In this document: positions 25,461 through 34,083 of the stretch, one piece after another | Position numbering within the stretch: position 1 is the first letter of the stretch | Layout of the letters: each line of letters opens with the position of its first letter | Source: Amycolatopsis coloradensis | GTDB taxonomy: Bacteria; Actinomycetota; Actinomycetes; Mycobacteriales; Pseudonocardiaceae | Assembly (NCBI RefSeq): GCF_037997115.1 | Contig: NZ_CP150484.1 | Span: 7,288,610 to 7,352,609 of the forward strand | DNA: 64,000 nt | Direction of reading: 5' to 3' | Position numbers and translations under genes: made by a program | Notes under the pieces: generated by a model | What the model was told of the DNA's origin: nothing | What the model saw: the letters and a program-made list of their open reading frames with translations, nothing else | Database searches by the model: none

Positions 25461-26888
25461 GTGGACAAAACCTTCGCCGGAGCGAAGCTGCGGCATCTGC
25501 GCGAAAGCCGGTCGATGAGCCAGGCCGATCTCGCTCGTGTGCTGGAGATCTCACCCAGTTACCTCAATCAGATCGAGCACAACTCGCGTCCGCTGACCGT
25601 CCCGGTGCTCCTTCGCATCACGCAGGCGTTCGGTGTGGACACCGAGTTCTTCGCGAACAACGACACCGCCCGGCTCGTCGCGGACGTGAAGGAAGCGCTG
25701 CTCGACGAGGTCCTCGGCGTGGACGTCACGAACAGCGAGCTCAACGACCTCGCCACGAACCTGCCGACGATCGCCCAGGCCCTGGTCAAACTGCACCGCA
25801 GCTACCGCAACGCCGTGGAGAACACCGCCGCGCTGACCATGGAAAACGGCCTCGGCCTGCACGGCAGCGCCGCGACCGCCCTGCCGCACGAAGAGGTCCG
25901 CGACTTCTTCTACGAACGGGAGAACTACGTCGCCGAGCTGGACGAACGCGCCGAACGGATGGCGCACGACATCCCCCTGCAGCGTGGCCAGGTGCTCGCG
26001 GCGCTGAAGGAGACCCTGATCCAGCGCTACGGCGTCGACGTCACGAACGAGGGCATCGACGAGACCAACGGCGAACAGCACCGGTACGAACCGGGGCCGC
26101 GAGTGCTGCGGCTGGCGCCCAGCCTGCGCGTCGGGCAGCAGGCGTTCCGGATGGCCTCGCAGATCGCGTTGCTGGAATACGACGACCTGATCACCGAGCT
26201 CGCCGACTCGTGGGCGTTCTCCGGGCCCGCCGCGCGTTCGCTGGCCCGCGTCGGGCTCGCGAACTACTTCGCGGGCGCGCTGATCCTCCCCTATGGACCG
26301 TTCCTGGCGAGCGCGGAACGCTTCCGCTACGACATCGAGCGGCTGTGCGACCACTTCGGCGTCGGCTTCGAGACCGTCTGCCACCGGCTCTCGACGTTGC
26401 AGCGTCCGAAGAACCGCGGCGTGCCGTTCTCGTTCGTGCGGGTCGACCGGGCGGGGAACATGTCGAAACGCCAGTCCGCCGCGGGTTTCCACTTCTCCCG
26501 CGTCGGCGGCGCGTGTCCTCTGTGGAACATCTACGAGGCGTTCGCCCAGCCCGGCAAGATCCTCACCCAGATCGCGACCCTTCCCGACGGGAAGAGCTAC
26601 TTCTGGGTCGCGCGGACGGTGTCCCGCAACATCGGCGGCTACGGCAGCCCCGGCAAGACGTTCACCGTCGGCCTCGGCTGCGAACTGCGGCACGCGAAAC
26701 GGCTGATCTACTCGACCGGGCTCGACCTCGACGACCGGGCCGCGGCCACCCCGATCGGCATGGGGTGCAAAGTCTGCGAACGCCCGGCCTGCTCGCAGCG
26801 CGCGTTCCCGACGATCGGCAAACAGCTGACCGTCGACGAGAACACGAGCACCTTCGTCCCGTACCCGGCGGTGCCCAAGTCGCCTTGA
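25461..26888 (+). CDS. ramB: RamB-like short-chain fatty acid/acetate metabolism regulator (XRE + ImmA/IrrE-like + DUF2083)
   Basis: 475 residues. The N-terminal 65 are an XRE helix-turn-helix (LRHLRESRSMSQADLARVLE, SYLNQIEHNSRPLTV). The rest matches the RamB/Rv0465c layout, with LIEYDD-like LLEYDDLITELA, ARVGLANYFAGALILPYGPF (IrrE-like) and a C-terminal Cys-rich end GMGCKVCERPACSQRAFP. In Corynebacterium and Mycobacterium this protein controls isocitrate lyase and malate synthase. Location back-to-back with aceA supports the same role. GTG start at 25461. Confidence 0.92.
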   Translation: MDKTFAGAKLRHLRESRSMSQADLARVLEISPSYLNQIEHNSRPLTVPVLLRITQAFGVDTEFFANNDTARLVADVKEALLDEVLGVDVTNSELNDLATNLPTIAQALVKLHRSYRNAVENTAALTMENGLGLHGSAATALPHEEVRDFFYERENYVAELDERAERMAHDIPLQRGQVLAALKETLIQRYGVDVTNEGIDETNGEQHRYEPGPRVLRLAPSLRVGQQAFRMASQIALLEYDDLITELADSWAFSGPAARSLARVGLANYFAGALILPYGPFLASAERFRYDIERLCDHFGVGFETVCHRLSTLQRPKNRGVPFSFVRVDRAGNMSKRQSAAGFHFSRVGGACPLWNIYEAFAQPGKILTQIATLPDGKSYFWVARTVSRNIGGYGSPGKTFTVGLGCELRHAKRLIYSTGLDLDDRAAATPIGMGCKVCERPACSQRAFPTIGKQLTVDENTSTFVPYPAVPKSP

Positions 26889-26966
26889 GCCGCCCTGATC
26901 TCCCTGGCAGGGTGACCGACGACGGCCGCGGCCTGTGACGGCGGCCACCGCACTGGGGAGAACTAC

Positions 26967-27791
26967 ATGATCTTGGTGACCGGGGCAGGCGGCAACGTCG
27001 GCTCGGAACTGACCGGAATCCTGGCGCGTGGCGGGCATCCCGTCAGAGCGCTGGTCCGCACGCCGCGGCCGTTGCCGGACGGCGTCGAAGGAGTGACGGG
27101 CGATCTCAACGAGCCGGCGAGCCTGAAGCCCGCGTTGGCCGGTGTCCGGGCGGTCTTCCTGCTCGGCGGCTACGAGGACATGCCCGGCGCGCTCGCGGTG
27201 ATGCGGGACGCGGGCGTCGAACAGGTCACGCTGCTGTCGTCCCGTTCGGTCGTCGGCGGGCACGCCGACAACGCCGTCGCGGGGATGCACATGGCGGCCG
27301 AGGCGGCGGTGCGCGCTTCGAAGCTGGCGTGGACCTTCCTGCGGCCGAGCGGGTTCATGTCGAATTCGCTGCGGTGGGTCCCCCAGCTTCGCGCCGGGGA
27401 TGTCGTCCGCGAGCCGTTCGCGAACGTCCCGGTGGCGACGATCGACCCGTACGACATCGCCGCCGTCGCCGCGGAGTCGCTGACCACACCGGGACACGAG
27501 GGGCTCGCGTACGCCATCACCGGGCCGGGTTCGCTCCGGCCCGCCGACCGGCTCCGTGTCCTGAGTGAACTGCTCGGCCGGGAGCTACGGCTGGAACCGC
27601 TTTCGGACGCCGAGGCCCGCGTGACGATGAGCGCGGAGATGCCGGAGAAGTACGTCGACGCCTTCTTCCGTTTCTTCGCCGAGGGCGAGTTCGACGACTC
27701 GGCGGTCACGGGGGCCGTCCAGGACCTCACGGGGCGGGAGCCGCGACCGTTCGCGACCTGGGCACGGACGCATCTGGCCGCGTTCCACTAG
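26967..27791 (+). CDS. NmrA-like NAD(P)-binding oxidoreductase/sensor
   Basis: 274 residues, atypical short-chain dehydrogenase fold. ILVTGAGGNVGSELTGILAR is the dinucleotide-binding motif; VFLLGGYEDM, VTLLSSRSVVGG and FLRPSGFMSNSLRW follow the NmrA/quinone-reductase-2 pattern. The Tyr-x-x-x-Lys dyad is not present, so it may sense or reduce without the classical SDR mechanism. A paralog is at 34590-35444. Ends 3 bp before the convergent serpin gene. Confidence 0.85.
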   Translation: MILVTGAGGNVGSELTGILARGGHPVRALVRTPRPLPDGVEGVTGDLNEPASLKPALAGVRAVFLLGGYEDMPGALAVMRDAGVEQVTLLSSRSVVGGHADNAVAGMHMAAEAAVRASKLAWTFLRPSGFMSNSLRWVPQLRAGDVVREPFANVPVATIDPYDIAAVAAESLTTPGHEGLAYAITGPGSLRPADRLRVLSELLGRELRLEPLSDAEARVTMSAEMPEKYVDAFFRFFAEGEFDDSAVTGAVQDLTGREPRPFATWARTHLAAFH

Positions 27792-27794
27792 CGG

Positions 27795-28988
27795 TCACGC
27801 CGCCGGGTCGCCGATCCGGCCGAGGAACAGCGGCGACCCGGTGGCCGTGTCGGTGATGACGAAGAGGAACGGGCGATCGACGGTCACGGTGCGCATCAGC
27901 TCCGCGGACACGGCGCGGGCGTCGACCCCCGTGGCCGCCGCGGCATCGGTGCCCTCCTCGTCGACCTGGACGAAGGTCTTGTGCTGCACGGAAGCGATCC
28001 GCAGCCGGGTTTCTTCGGTGATGCCGCTGAAGTCGGCGCCGGGTTCGAACGCCGAGGGCATGCCCGCCTCCTTGAGCGGCGCCGTCAGGTCCAGCGCGGA
28101 CCTGACGGTGAACCTGGGCATGGCCAGTTCCACGGTGGCCGGCCGGATCTCGCCGAGCAGCGCGGCGATTCCCTTGCCGCGCAAGGCGTCGATCGCCGCG
28201 GGCACGATCACGGTGAAGGCCAGCCGCCCGCCGCGGTAAGGCAGTGTGACCGCCTGGTAGCCCGGCCCTTCGGCGTAGCCCAACCGAACCTCCGGCTCGG
28301 TGCGCATCATCGGGACGGTGACCGTCGACCCGTCGGCCCGGGTGAACGGCGCGTCCGCCGTCCGGTCGCGGGGGAACTCCCGCGCCCAGGGCACTTTCAG
28401 GTACAGGGCGTTGGCGAGGACGAGTCTGGTGTCGCCGGTGATCGTCGTCTCCGGGAAGAGGTCGGGGATCCTCCCCTCGGTCTGGTCCGCCACCGTCCGG
28501 TTGATCCGGTCGCGGGCGCCGCCGGGGTCGGCGGCGAAGTCCTCCTCGCTCGTCGCCGCACCGAACCGGTCGCGCAAAACGTCCCGGTATCCGGGCTTGA
28601 TCCCGAGCCCTCGCTGGATCCAGGCGGTGTTCGACACCTTCAGGTCCTCGTGGCCGACGACCGGCGGGACGGGAGGTCCGTCTCCGGGAAGTCGCAGCAC
28701 CTTCCGGATCTGCGTGGCGGTGTCGCCCTTCGCGCCCGCGCCGACCATTTGCAGCGCGGTGGACACGCTCGCCGGGGACAGCACCAGGTTCGCCCCGCCC
28801 GCCAGCGCCGGCGCGGTGAGCAGGTCGAGCCCGAAACCGCCGGCCGCCTTGACCGCCGCTGCCGTGCCGGGCGTCACCTGCTGGGTGACGGGCAGCGGTG
28901 CCGGAAGTTCCTCACGGGTGGGTTCCGCTCCGCAGGCCGTGAGCAGTACGACCAGGCCGAGCGCGAGGGACCGGGTGAACGCCGTCAT
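27795..28988 (-). CDS. Serpin-family protease inhibitor lipoprotein
   Basis: 397 residues. The lipobox LLTACG follows a signal peptide (ALGLVVLLTAC), so the protein is anchored outside the membrane. The serpin core has NLVLSPASVSTALQMVGAGA, NALYLKVPWAREF and the signature DRPFLFVITDTATGSPLFLG. The hinge VDEEGTDAAAATG has the small residues required for inhibitory loop insertion. Counting from the hinge Gly as P15 puts Val-Ser (RAV|SAE) at P1-P1', which suggests an elastase-like target. ATG 28988 begins MTAFTRSL. Transcribed divergently from ilvA. Confidence 0.92.
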   Translation of the reverse strand: MTAFTRSLALGLVVLLTACGAEPTREELPAPLPVTQQVTPGTAAAVKAAGGFGLDLLTAPALAGGANLVLSPASVSTALQMVGAGAKGDTATQIRKVLRLPGDGPPVPPVVGHEDLKVSNTAWIQRGLGIKPGYRDVLRDRFGAATSEEDFAADPGGARDRINRTVADQTEGRIPDLFPETTITGDTRLVLANALYLKVPWAREFPRDRTADAPFTRADGSTVTVPMMRTEPEVRLGYAEGPGYQAVTLPYRGGRLAFTVIVPAAIDALRGKGIAALLGEIRPATVELAMPRFTVRSALDLTAPLKEAGMPSAFEPGADFSGITEETRLRIASVQHKTFVQVDEEGTDAAAATGVDARAVSAELMRTVTVDRPFLFVITDTATGSPLFLGRIGDPAA

Positions 28989-29107
28989 GACCGGGAGACG
29001 GTCGCCGTGCCCGGTTCGGTTGCACCGGCCCAGGCGGAAAGCGGACGTCTCTCCGTCGTGGCCGGGGCCGGTCAGTACATTCAGCATTCGTGCGAGGGAT
29101 CGAAACG

Positions 29108-30346
29108 GTGAGCGCCCGAACGGTCGAAGAGGCCGCCAAGCGATTGGCCGGGGTGGTGACCCGCACGCCGCTCGAACCGAACGAGCGGCTCTCGGCGCGG
29201 GTCGACGCCCGGGTCTGGCTCAAACGCGAAGACCTGCAGACCGTGCGCTCGTACAAGATCCGCGGCGCCTACAACTTCATCGTCCAGCTCGACGCGGAGC
29301 ACCGGGAGCGCGGCGTCGTCTGCGCGAGCGCGGGCAATCACGCGCAGGGCGTCGCGTACGCGTGCCGCCGGCTCGGCGCGAACGGCCGCGTCTACGTTCC
29401 CGGCACGACTCCCCGGCAGAAGCGCGAGCGGATCGCGACACTGGGCGGCTCGCATATCGAAGTCATAGTCGTCGGAGAGACCTACGAAGACGCCTTCACC
29501 GCAGCGAAGCAGGACGCGGAGAGCACCGGCGCGACGCTGGTCCCCGCCTTCGACGCGCCGGAGACGGTGGCCGGTCAGGGCACGGTCGCGATGGAGGTCG
29601 TCGCGCAGCTCGGGTTCATCCCGGACGTGATGGTGGTGCCGGTCGGCGGGGGCGGGCTGCTCGCGGGGATCGCCGCGTGGGCCGCGGAACGGGCGCCGGA
29701 GATGCGGATCGTCGGCGTCGAACCGGCGGGCGCGACCTGCATGGCGGCCGCGCTGGCGGCCGGTGAGCCGGTGCGGCTCGAAAGCGTCGACACCTTCGTG
29801 GACGGCGCGGCGGTCGCGCAGGCCGGAGCGGTGACGTACCCGCTGGTCCGTGACGGCGGGGTCGAGCTCACCGACGTCACCGAAGGCGCGATCTGCACGG
29901 AAATGCTCGCGATGTACCAGTCCGACGGCGTGATCGCCGAGCCCGCGGGCGCGCTCGCGACGGCCGCGCTGGGCACGACGGTGAAGATCGATCCCGGGCA
30001 GATCGTGGTGTGCGTCGTCTCCGGCGGCAACAACGACGTCAGCCGCTACGGCGAAGTGCTCGAACGGTCGCTGATCCACGAAGGGCTGAAGCACTACTTC
30101 CTGGTGGGTTTCCCGCAGGAGCCCGGCGCGCTGCGGCGGTTCCTCGACGAGGTCCTCGGGCCGGACGACGACATCACGCGGTTCGAGTACGTGAAACGCA
30201 ACAGCCGCGAGACCGGCCCGGCGCTGATCGGCGTCGAACTCGCGCGGCCCGGCGACCTGGAAGGCCTGCTGCACCGGCTGGAGGCGAGCCCGCTGCAGGT
30301 GGAGCGGGTGGAGCCGGGAAGCCCGCTGTTCCATTTCCTGGTCTGA
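29108..30346 (+). CDS. ilvA: Threonine ammonia-lyase (biosynthetic, ACT-like C-terminus)
   Basis: PLP enzyme converting threonine to 2-oxobutyrate, first step of isoleucine synthesis. The PLP lysine is in VRSYKIRGAYN; the phosphate loop is PVGGGGLLAGIA; CASAGNHAQGVAYAC is diagnostic. The C-terminal 90 residues (FPQEPGALRRFLDEVLGPDD, RFEYVKRNSRETGPALIGVE) form one regulatory ACT-like domain, as in corynebacterial IlvA. The GTG at 29108 has GAGGG 9 bases upstream; a GTG at 29090 would add six residues. Confidence 0.94.
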   Translation: MSARTVEEAAKRLAGVVTRTPLEPNERLSARVDARVWLKREDLQTVRSYKIRGAYNFIVQLDAEHRERGVVCASAGNHAQGVAYACRRLGANGRVYVPGTTPRQKRERIATLGGSHIEVIVVGETYEDAFTAAKQDAESTGATLVPAFDAPETVAGQGTVAMEVVAQLGFIPDVMVVPVGGGGLLAGIAAWAAERAPEMRIVGVEPAGATCMAAALAAGEPVRLESVDTFVDGAAVAQAGAVTYPLVRDGGVELTDVTEGAICTEMLAMYQSDGVIAEPAGALATAALGTTVKIDPGQIVVCVVSGGNNDVSRYGEVLERSLIHEGLKHYFLVGFPQEPGALRRFLDEVLGPDDDITRFEYVKRNSRETGPALIGVELARPGDLEGLLHRLEASPLQVERVEPGSPLFHFLV

Positions 30347-30402
30347 ACCTCCGCGGTGGGCCACTGCGGAAGTCGTCGGTGGCCTGTGGTCCACTGGTCG
30401 CC

Positions 30403-30969
30403 ATGGTGAGCAAGGTCGACGGAGTCCGGAGTCTCGATGCGTTGCGCGAGCTGGTCCACAGCGGCGCGGAACCCGAGTACCAGCTCTTCTACGGCCACAC
30501 CCCGCTCAAAAGCGGCCGGATCAACGCGGCCTGCCTGAGCCAGTGGTGGCTGGCGCCGTTCGTGGTGAACGGCGAGCGCTACCCGACGGCCGAGCACTTC
30601 ATGATGGCGAGCAAGGCGGAACTGTTCGGCGATCACGCGGCCGCGGCGAACATCCGTCGGGCGCCGGACCCCAAAACCGCCAAGATCCTCGGCCGCGAGG
30701 TCACCGGTTTCGACGCCGAGGTCTGGGAGCGGCACCGCTTCGACATCGTCATCGACGGCAACCTCGAGAAGTTCCGCCAGCACGCCGAAGAGCGTGAGTT
30801 CCTGCTGGCCACGGGCGACAAGGTGATCGTCGAGGCCTCCAGGATGGACCTGGTCTGGGGCAGCGGCCTCGCCCGCGAGGACAAGAACGCCACGCGCCCC
30901 GACTACTGGCGCGGGCAGAACCTCCTGGGCTTCGCGCTCATGGAGGTCCGGGAGCAGCTGCGCGGCTAG
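30403..30969 (+). CDS. NADAR family (YbiA-like) N-glycosidase
   Basis: 188 residues. FYGHTPLKSGRINAACLSQW, RYPTAEHFMMASKAELF, FDAEVWERHRFDIVIDGNLE and PDYWRGQNLLGFALMEVRE are the conserved NADAR blocks. Family members hydrolyse phosphoribosylamine intermediates of riboflavin synthesis (YbiA) or remove ADP-ribose from nucleobases. Housekeeping repair is the simplest guess; some NADAR proteins accompany phage-defence ADP-ribosyltransferases, but none is seen here. ATG 30403 sits 56 bp after ilvA. Confidence 0.92.
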   Translation: MVSKVDGVRSLDALRELVHSGAEPEYQLFYGHTPLKSGRINAACLSQWWLAPFVVNGERYPTAEHFMMASKAELFGDHAAAANIRRAPDPKTAKILGREVTGFDAEVWERHRFDIVIDGNLEKFRQHAEEREFLLATGDKVIVEASRMDLVWGSGLAREDKNATRPDYWRGQNLLGFALMEVREQLRG

Positions 30970-30982
30970 TTCCGTTCGCTGG

Positions 30983-31160
30983 GCGAGTCGTCCATCTGAT
31001 CACGCGTGTCGTCCGTTGGATCACGCGAGTCGTCCACCTGGATATCACCGCATCGAGCAGATCCGCCGGACAGCTTCCAAGCACTGTCCTGGTGGCCGTG
31101 ATCAGACGGACGACACGCGTGATCGAGCGGACGACACGCGTGATCAGACGGACGACACAC
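30983..31160. repeat. Large inverted repeat built of 21-bp units (element E)
   Basis: The left arm has units starting at 30983, 31004 and 31025 (the last is 24 bp); the right arm has three exact 21-bp units at 31098, 31119 and 31140. Each right unit reads GTGATC, then a variable A/G pair, then CGGACGACACGC; each left unit is its complement. The 49-base spacer (31049-31097) is unique. The whole could fold into a long cruciform. It fills the gap between the convergent NADAR and acyltransferase genes. Confidence 0.9.
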
Positions 31161-31166
31161 GGCTGG

Positions 31167-31925
31167 TCAGGAATCGACGCCCAGGGTTTTCTGCAGTGCC
31201 TTGTTCGCCTTGCGCGCCATGTCGGCGACGGCTTCGCGGCGGGCAGCGTCGGCGGCGTAGTCGTCCTGCCGGTTCCGCACCACCCGTGCCGGCGAACCGA
31301 CGGCGATCGAGTAGTCCGGGATCTCGCCCCGCACCACGGCGTGCGCGCCGAGGACGCAGCCGCGGCCGACCCGGGTGCCCTTGAGCACGGAGACCTTGGT
31401 GCCGATCCAGGTGTCCGGCCCGATCCGCACCGGCGACTTCACGATGCCCTGATCCTTGATCGGGACGGTGATGTCGGTGGTGACGTGGTCGAAGTCGCAG
31501 ATGTACACCCAGTCCGCGACGAGCGTGGCCGCGCCGAGTTCGATGTCGAGGTAGCCGTTGAGGACGTTCTGCCGCCCGAACACCGCCTTGTCGCCGATGC
31601 GCAGCGAACCCTCGTGGCAGCGGATCGCGTTGCCGTCGCCGATGTGCACCCAGCGGCCGATCTCCAGCCGCCCGTAGCCGGGGCGGCAGTGGATCTCGAC
31701 GTCCTTGCCGAGGAACACCATCCCCCGCAGGATGATGTGCGGGTTCGCGATCCGGAACTTCAGCAGCCGCCAGTAGCGGACCAGGTACCAAGGCGTGTAC
31801 GCGCGGTTTCGCAGCACCCAGCGCAGCGAATCCTTGGTCAGGAACTTCGCCTGACGCGGATCACGACGGGCCTGGCCCCAAGCGCGGAGCCGCGACAGCG
31901 CGGGCGCACCCCACATGGACGTCAT
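31167..31925 (-). CDS. Left-handed beta-helix acyltransferase (Rv3034c-like)
   Basis: 252 residues. The C-terminal two thirds are hexapeptide repeats (LEIGRWVHIGDGNAIRCHEG, LRIGDKAVFG, VRIGPDTWIGTKVSVLKGTR, GCVLGAHAVVRGEIPDY, VGSPARVV), the trimeric acyltransferase fold that uses acetyl- or acyl-CoA. In M. tuberculosis the counterpart sits beside Rv3032 and is thought to acylate methylglucose lipopolysaccharide. Here it lies 10 kb from the glucosyltransferase, but in the same relative order. Substrate unproven. Six bp separate its stop from element E. Confidence 0.85.
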   Translation of the reverse strand: MTSMWGAPALSRLRAWGQARRDPRQAKFLTKDSLRWVLRNRAYTPWYLVRYWRLLKFRIANPHIILRGMVFLGKDVEIHCRPGYGRLEIGRWVHIGDGNAIRCHEGSLRIGDKAVFGRQNVLNGYLDIELGAATLVADWVYICDFDHVTTDITVPIKDQGIVKSPVRIGPDTWIGTKVSVLKGTRVGRGCVLGAHAVVRGEIPDYSIAVGSPARVVRNRQDDYAADAARREAVADMARKANKALQKTLGVDS

Positions 31926-31978
31926 ACCGGTGACCGTAACCTGTGTTCAGGCCGCCGACCGCAAAGGGGAGCACGCGC

Positions 31979-32938
31979 ATGGGCACCAAGCTGATCATCG
32001 ACACCGACCCGGGGGTCGACGACGCCTTCGCGCTGGCGCTGGCCACGCAATCCGAGGACGTCGACCTCCTCGGCGTGACCACGGTGTTCGGCAACGTCCC
32101 GCTGAGCCACACCACCGCCAACGCCCGCCGCCTGCTGCAGCTCTTCGGCCGCGACGACATCCCGGTCGCCGCCGGCGCCGCGCGGCCGCTGGTGTACGAC
32201 AACGCCAAGCCGGCCGGGTACGTCCACGGCCAGGACGGCCTTTCCGGCCACGCCGGGACGCTGCCGGAGGCGAAGCGCCCGCTCGACGAACGCGGCGCCG
32301 TCCGGCTGCTGGTGGATCTGCTGGAAGCCGCCGACGAGCCGGTGACCATCGCCCCGATCGGCCCGCTGACGAATATCGCGCTGCTGCTGGCGGCCCATCC
32401 GGGCATCCGCGAGAAGATCGGCCGGATCGTCGTCATGGGCGGCGGGGTGACCAAGGGGAACTCCACCACGGCGGCCGAGTTCAACATCTGGAGCGATCCC
32501 GAGGCCGCGCGCCGGGTGCTGGTCGAAGAGGACATCCCGACGGTGCTGGTCCCGCTGGACATCACGCACCAATGCTCGGTCGACACGGACTGGCTGGGCA
32601 AACTCGCCGCGTCCGGCCCGCTCGGCGCGGCACTCGAAGCGCTGACCCCGACGTACGTGAAGCACTACACCCCGATCCTCGGCATGCCGGGGATGGTCAT
32701 GCACGACGCGGTCGCGGTGGCCGAAGCGATCCGGCCGGGCATCCTCGACCTCGAGTCGTACCCCGTGGACGTCGAGTGCGGCTTCGGCCCCGCGCGCGGC
32801 GCGACACTGGTAGACCGGCGAAGGCTGCGAAGCACCGATCCGCAGGCCGTGCCGGGCCGCACCATCGACGTCGCGCTGACCACCGACGTCGACGCCTTCC
32901 GCGAGTTCGTCCTCGGCCGGATCACCGGGGGCCGGTGA
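31979..32938 (+). CDS. Nucleoside hydrolase (inosine-uridine preferring family)
   Basis: 319 residues. The calcium-binding N-terminus KLIIDTDPGVDDAFALALA is diagnostic; VHGQDGLSGHAG, APIGPLTNIALLLAAHPG, VVMGGGVTKGNSTTAAEFNI and the catalytic-histidine region GMVMHDAVAVAEAI follow. Hydrolyses ribonucleosides to base and ribose in salvage. Cytosolic. Its stop overlaps the start of the NlpC/P60 gene (TGATG), so they are co-translated although functions look unrelated. Divergent from the acyltransferase, 53 bp away. Confidence 0.95.
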   Translation: MGTKLIIDTDPGVDDAFALALATQSEDVDLLGVTTVFGNVPLSHTTANARRLLQLFGRDDIPVAAGAARPLVYDNAKPAGYVHGQDGLSGHAGTLPEAKRPLDERGAVRLLVDLLEAADEPVTIAPIGPLTNIALLLAAHPGIREKIGRIVVMGGGVTKGNSTTAAEFNIWSDPEAARRVLVEEDIPTVLVPLDITHQCSVDTDWLGKLAASGPLGAALEALTPTYVKHYTPILGMPGMVMHDAVAVAEAIRPGILDLESYPVDVECGFGPARGATLVDRRRLRSTDPQAVPGRTIDVALTTDVDAFREFVLGRITGGR

Positions 32939-34065
32939 TGGAACAGGAAACCTCGCGCCGCCGCAGACTCCCGGTGATCATCGCCGCCGTCGTCGTCGCG
33001 GGCGCCGCACTCGTCGCCGCCATCACCTTCGCACCGAAGGACGCGCCGAAGACGGAGGCCGCCGCCGTCCAGTCCTCGGCCCCGCCCGCGCCGCCGTCGC
33101 CGTCGTCCGCCCCGGCGGAAATGCCGAAGGAACAGCCGAAGGTCCCCCAGCGGATGGGGCAGGAGTTCGACGCCTGGGTGTCGAAGACCAGCGGCTGGCT
33201 CGACATCCCGCTGCGCGCGATGACCGGCTACGCGAAGACCACCGTCGCGCTGAGCAAGGAAACGCCGGGGTGCCGTCTTTCCTGGGTGACGCTGGCCGCG
33301 CTCGGGAAGATCGCCTCCGATCACGGCCGCGCCGCCGGTTCCGGCCTGAACGCGGACGGCGTGATGACCAAGCCGCTCGGCGCGGTCGAGGTCCGCGACT
33401 TCTACAACAAGGTCGTCTCGTCCGCGAACGCCGGCGGCCCGCTGCAGCTGACGCCATCGGTATGGAACCAGTTCCAGGCTTCGGCCACCGGCGGGAAGCC
33501 GGATCCGCAGAACATCGACGACGCCACGCTCACCGCCGGGCGGGCCCTGTGCGCGGGCGGCCGCGACCTCGGTCAGGGGCAGACGTGGTGGAACGCGGTG
33601 AGCACGCTGCAGCCCGCGCCGCTGCTGATGCACCGCACGCTCGCGACGGTGAACGTCTACGGCACGGTCGGCCAGAGCCCGCAGCCGCCGAACGCGGCGG
33701 CCTTGAGCGCGGTCAACTTCGCCATCGACAAGATCGGGCTGCCCTACGTCTGGGGAGGCAACGGCACCGGTGGCAGCGACCCCGGTTTCGACTGCTCCGG
33801 CCTGACGACGGCCGCGTACGCGAGTGCCGGCGTCAAGCTCATGCGCACCGCCCACACGCAGTATCACAGCGTGAACAAGGTGACCGATCCTCAGCTGGGC
33901 GATCTGATCTTCTATGGCGAGCCGAACACGAAGATCCACCATGTCGGGCTGTACATCGGGAACCAGCAGATGATCGACGCGCCGCAGACCGGGCAGGCGG
34001 TGCAGGTGCACACCTACCGGAAACAGGGCGACGATTACGCCGGAGCGGGCCGTCCGGCGGCCTGA
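32938..34065 (+). CDS. Secreted NlpC/P60 peptidoglycan endopeptidase with an inactive transglycosylase-like domain
   Basis: 375 residues. An N-terminal membrane anchor (LPVIIAAVVVAGAALVAAIT) and a Pro/Ser-rich linker are followed by an SLT_2-like domain (LSWVTLAALGKIASDHG, GGPLQLTPSVWNQF, QNIDDATLTAGRALCAGGRD). The usual catalytic Glu of the GxIES motif is Ala126 here, so that domain probably binds rather than cuts glycan. The C-terminal NlpC/P60 domain is intact: Cys286 in FDCSGLTTAAY, His335 in KIHHVGLYIG. It should cleave stem peptides in the cell wall. ATG overlaps the upstream stop. Confidence 0.92.
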   Translation: MEQETSRRRRLPVIIAAVVVAGAALVAAITFAPKDAPKTEAAAVQSSAPPAPPSPSSAPAEMPKEQPKVPQRMGQEFDAWVSKTSGWLDIPLRAMTGYAKTTVALSKETPGCRLSWVTLAALGKIASDHGRAAGSGLNADGVMTKPLGAVEVRDFYNKVVSSANAGGPLQLTPSVWNQFQASATGGKPDPQNIDDATLTAGRALCAGGRDLGQGQTWWNAVSTLQPAPLLMHRTLATVNVYGTVGQSPQPPNAAALSAVNFAIDKIGLPYVWGGNGTGGSDPGFDCSGLTTAAYASAGVKLMRTAHTQYHSVNKVTDPQLGDLIFYGEPNTKIHHVGLYIGNQQMIDAPQTGQAVQVHTYRKQGDDYAGAGRPAA

Positions 34066-34083
34066 CCGGCATAGGGTGACCGC

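Noticed and set aside
30983..31160. CRISPR array
   Set aside because: The 21-bp units are directly adjacent without spacers and occur in mirror orientation. No cas gene is present.
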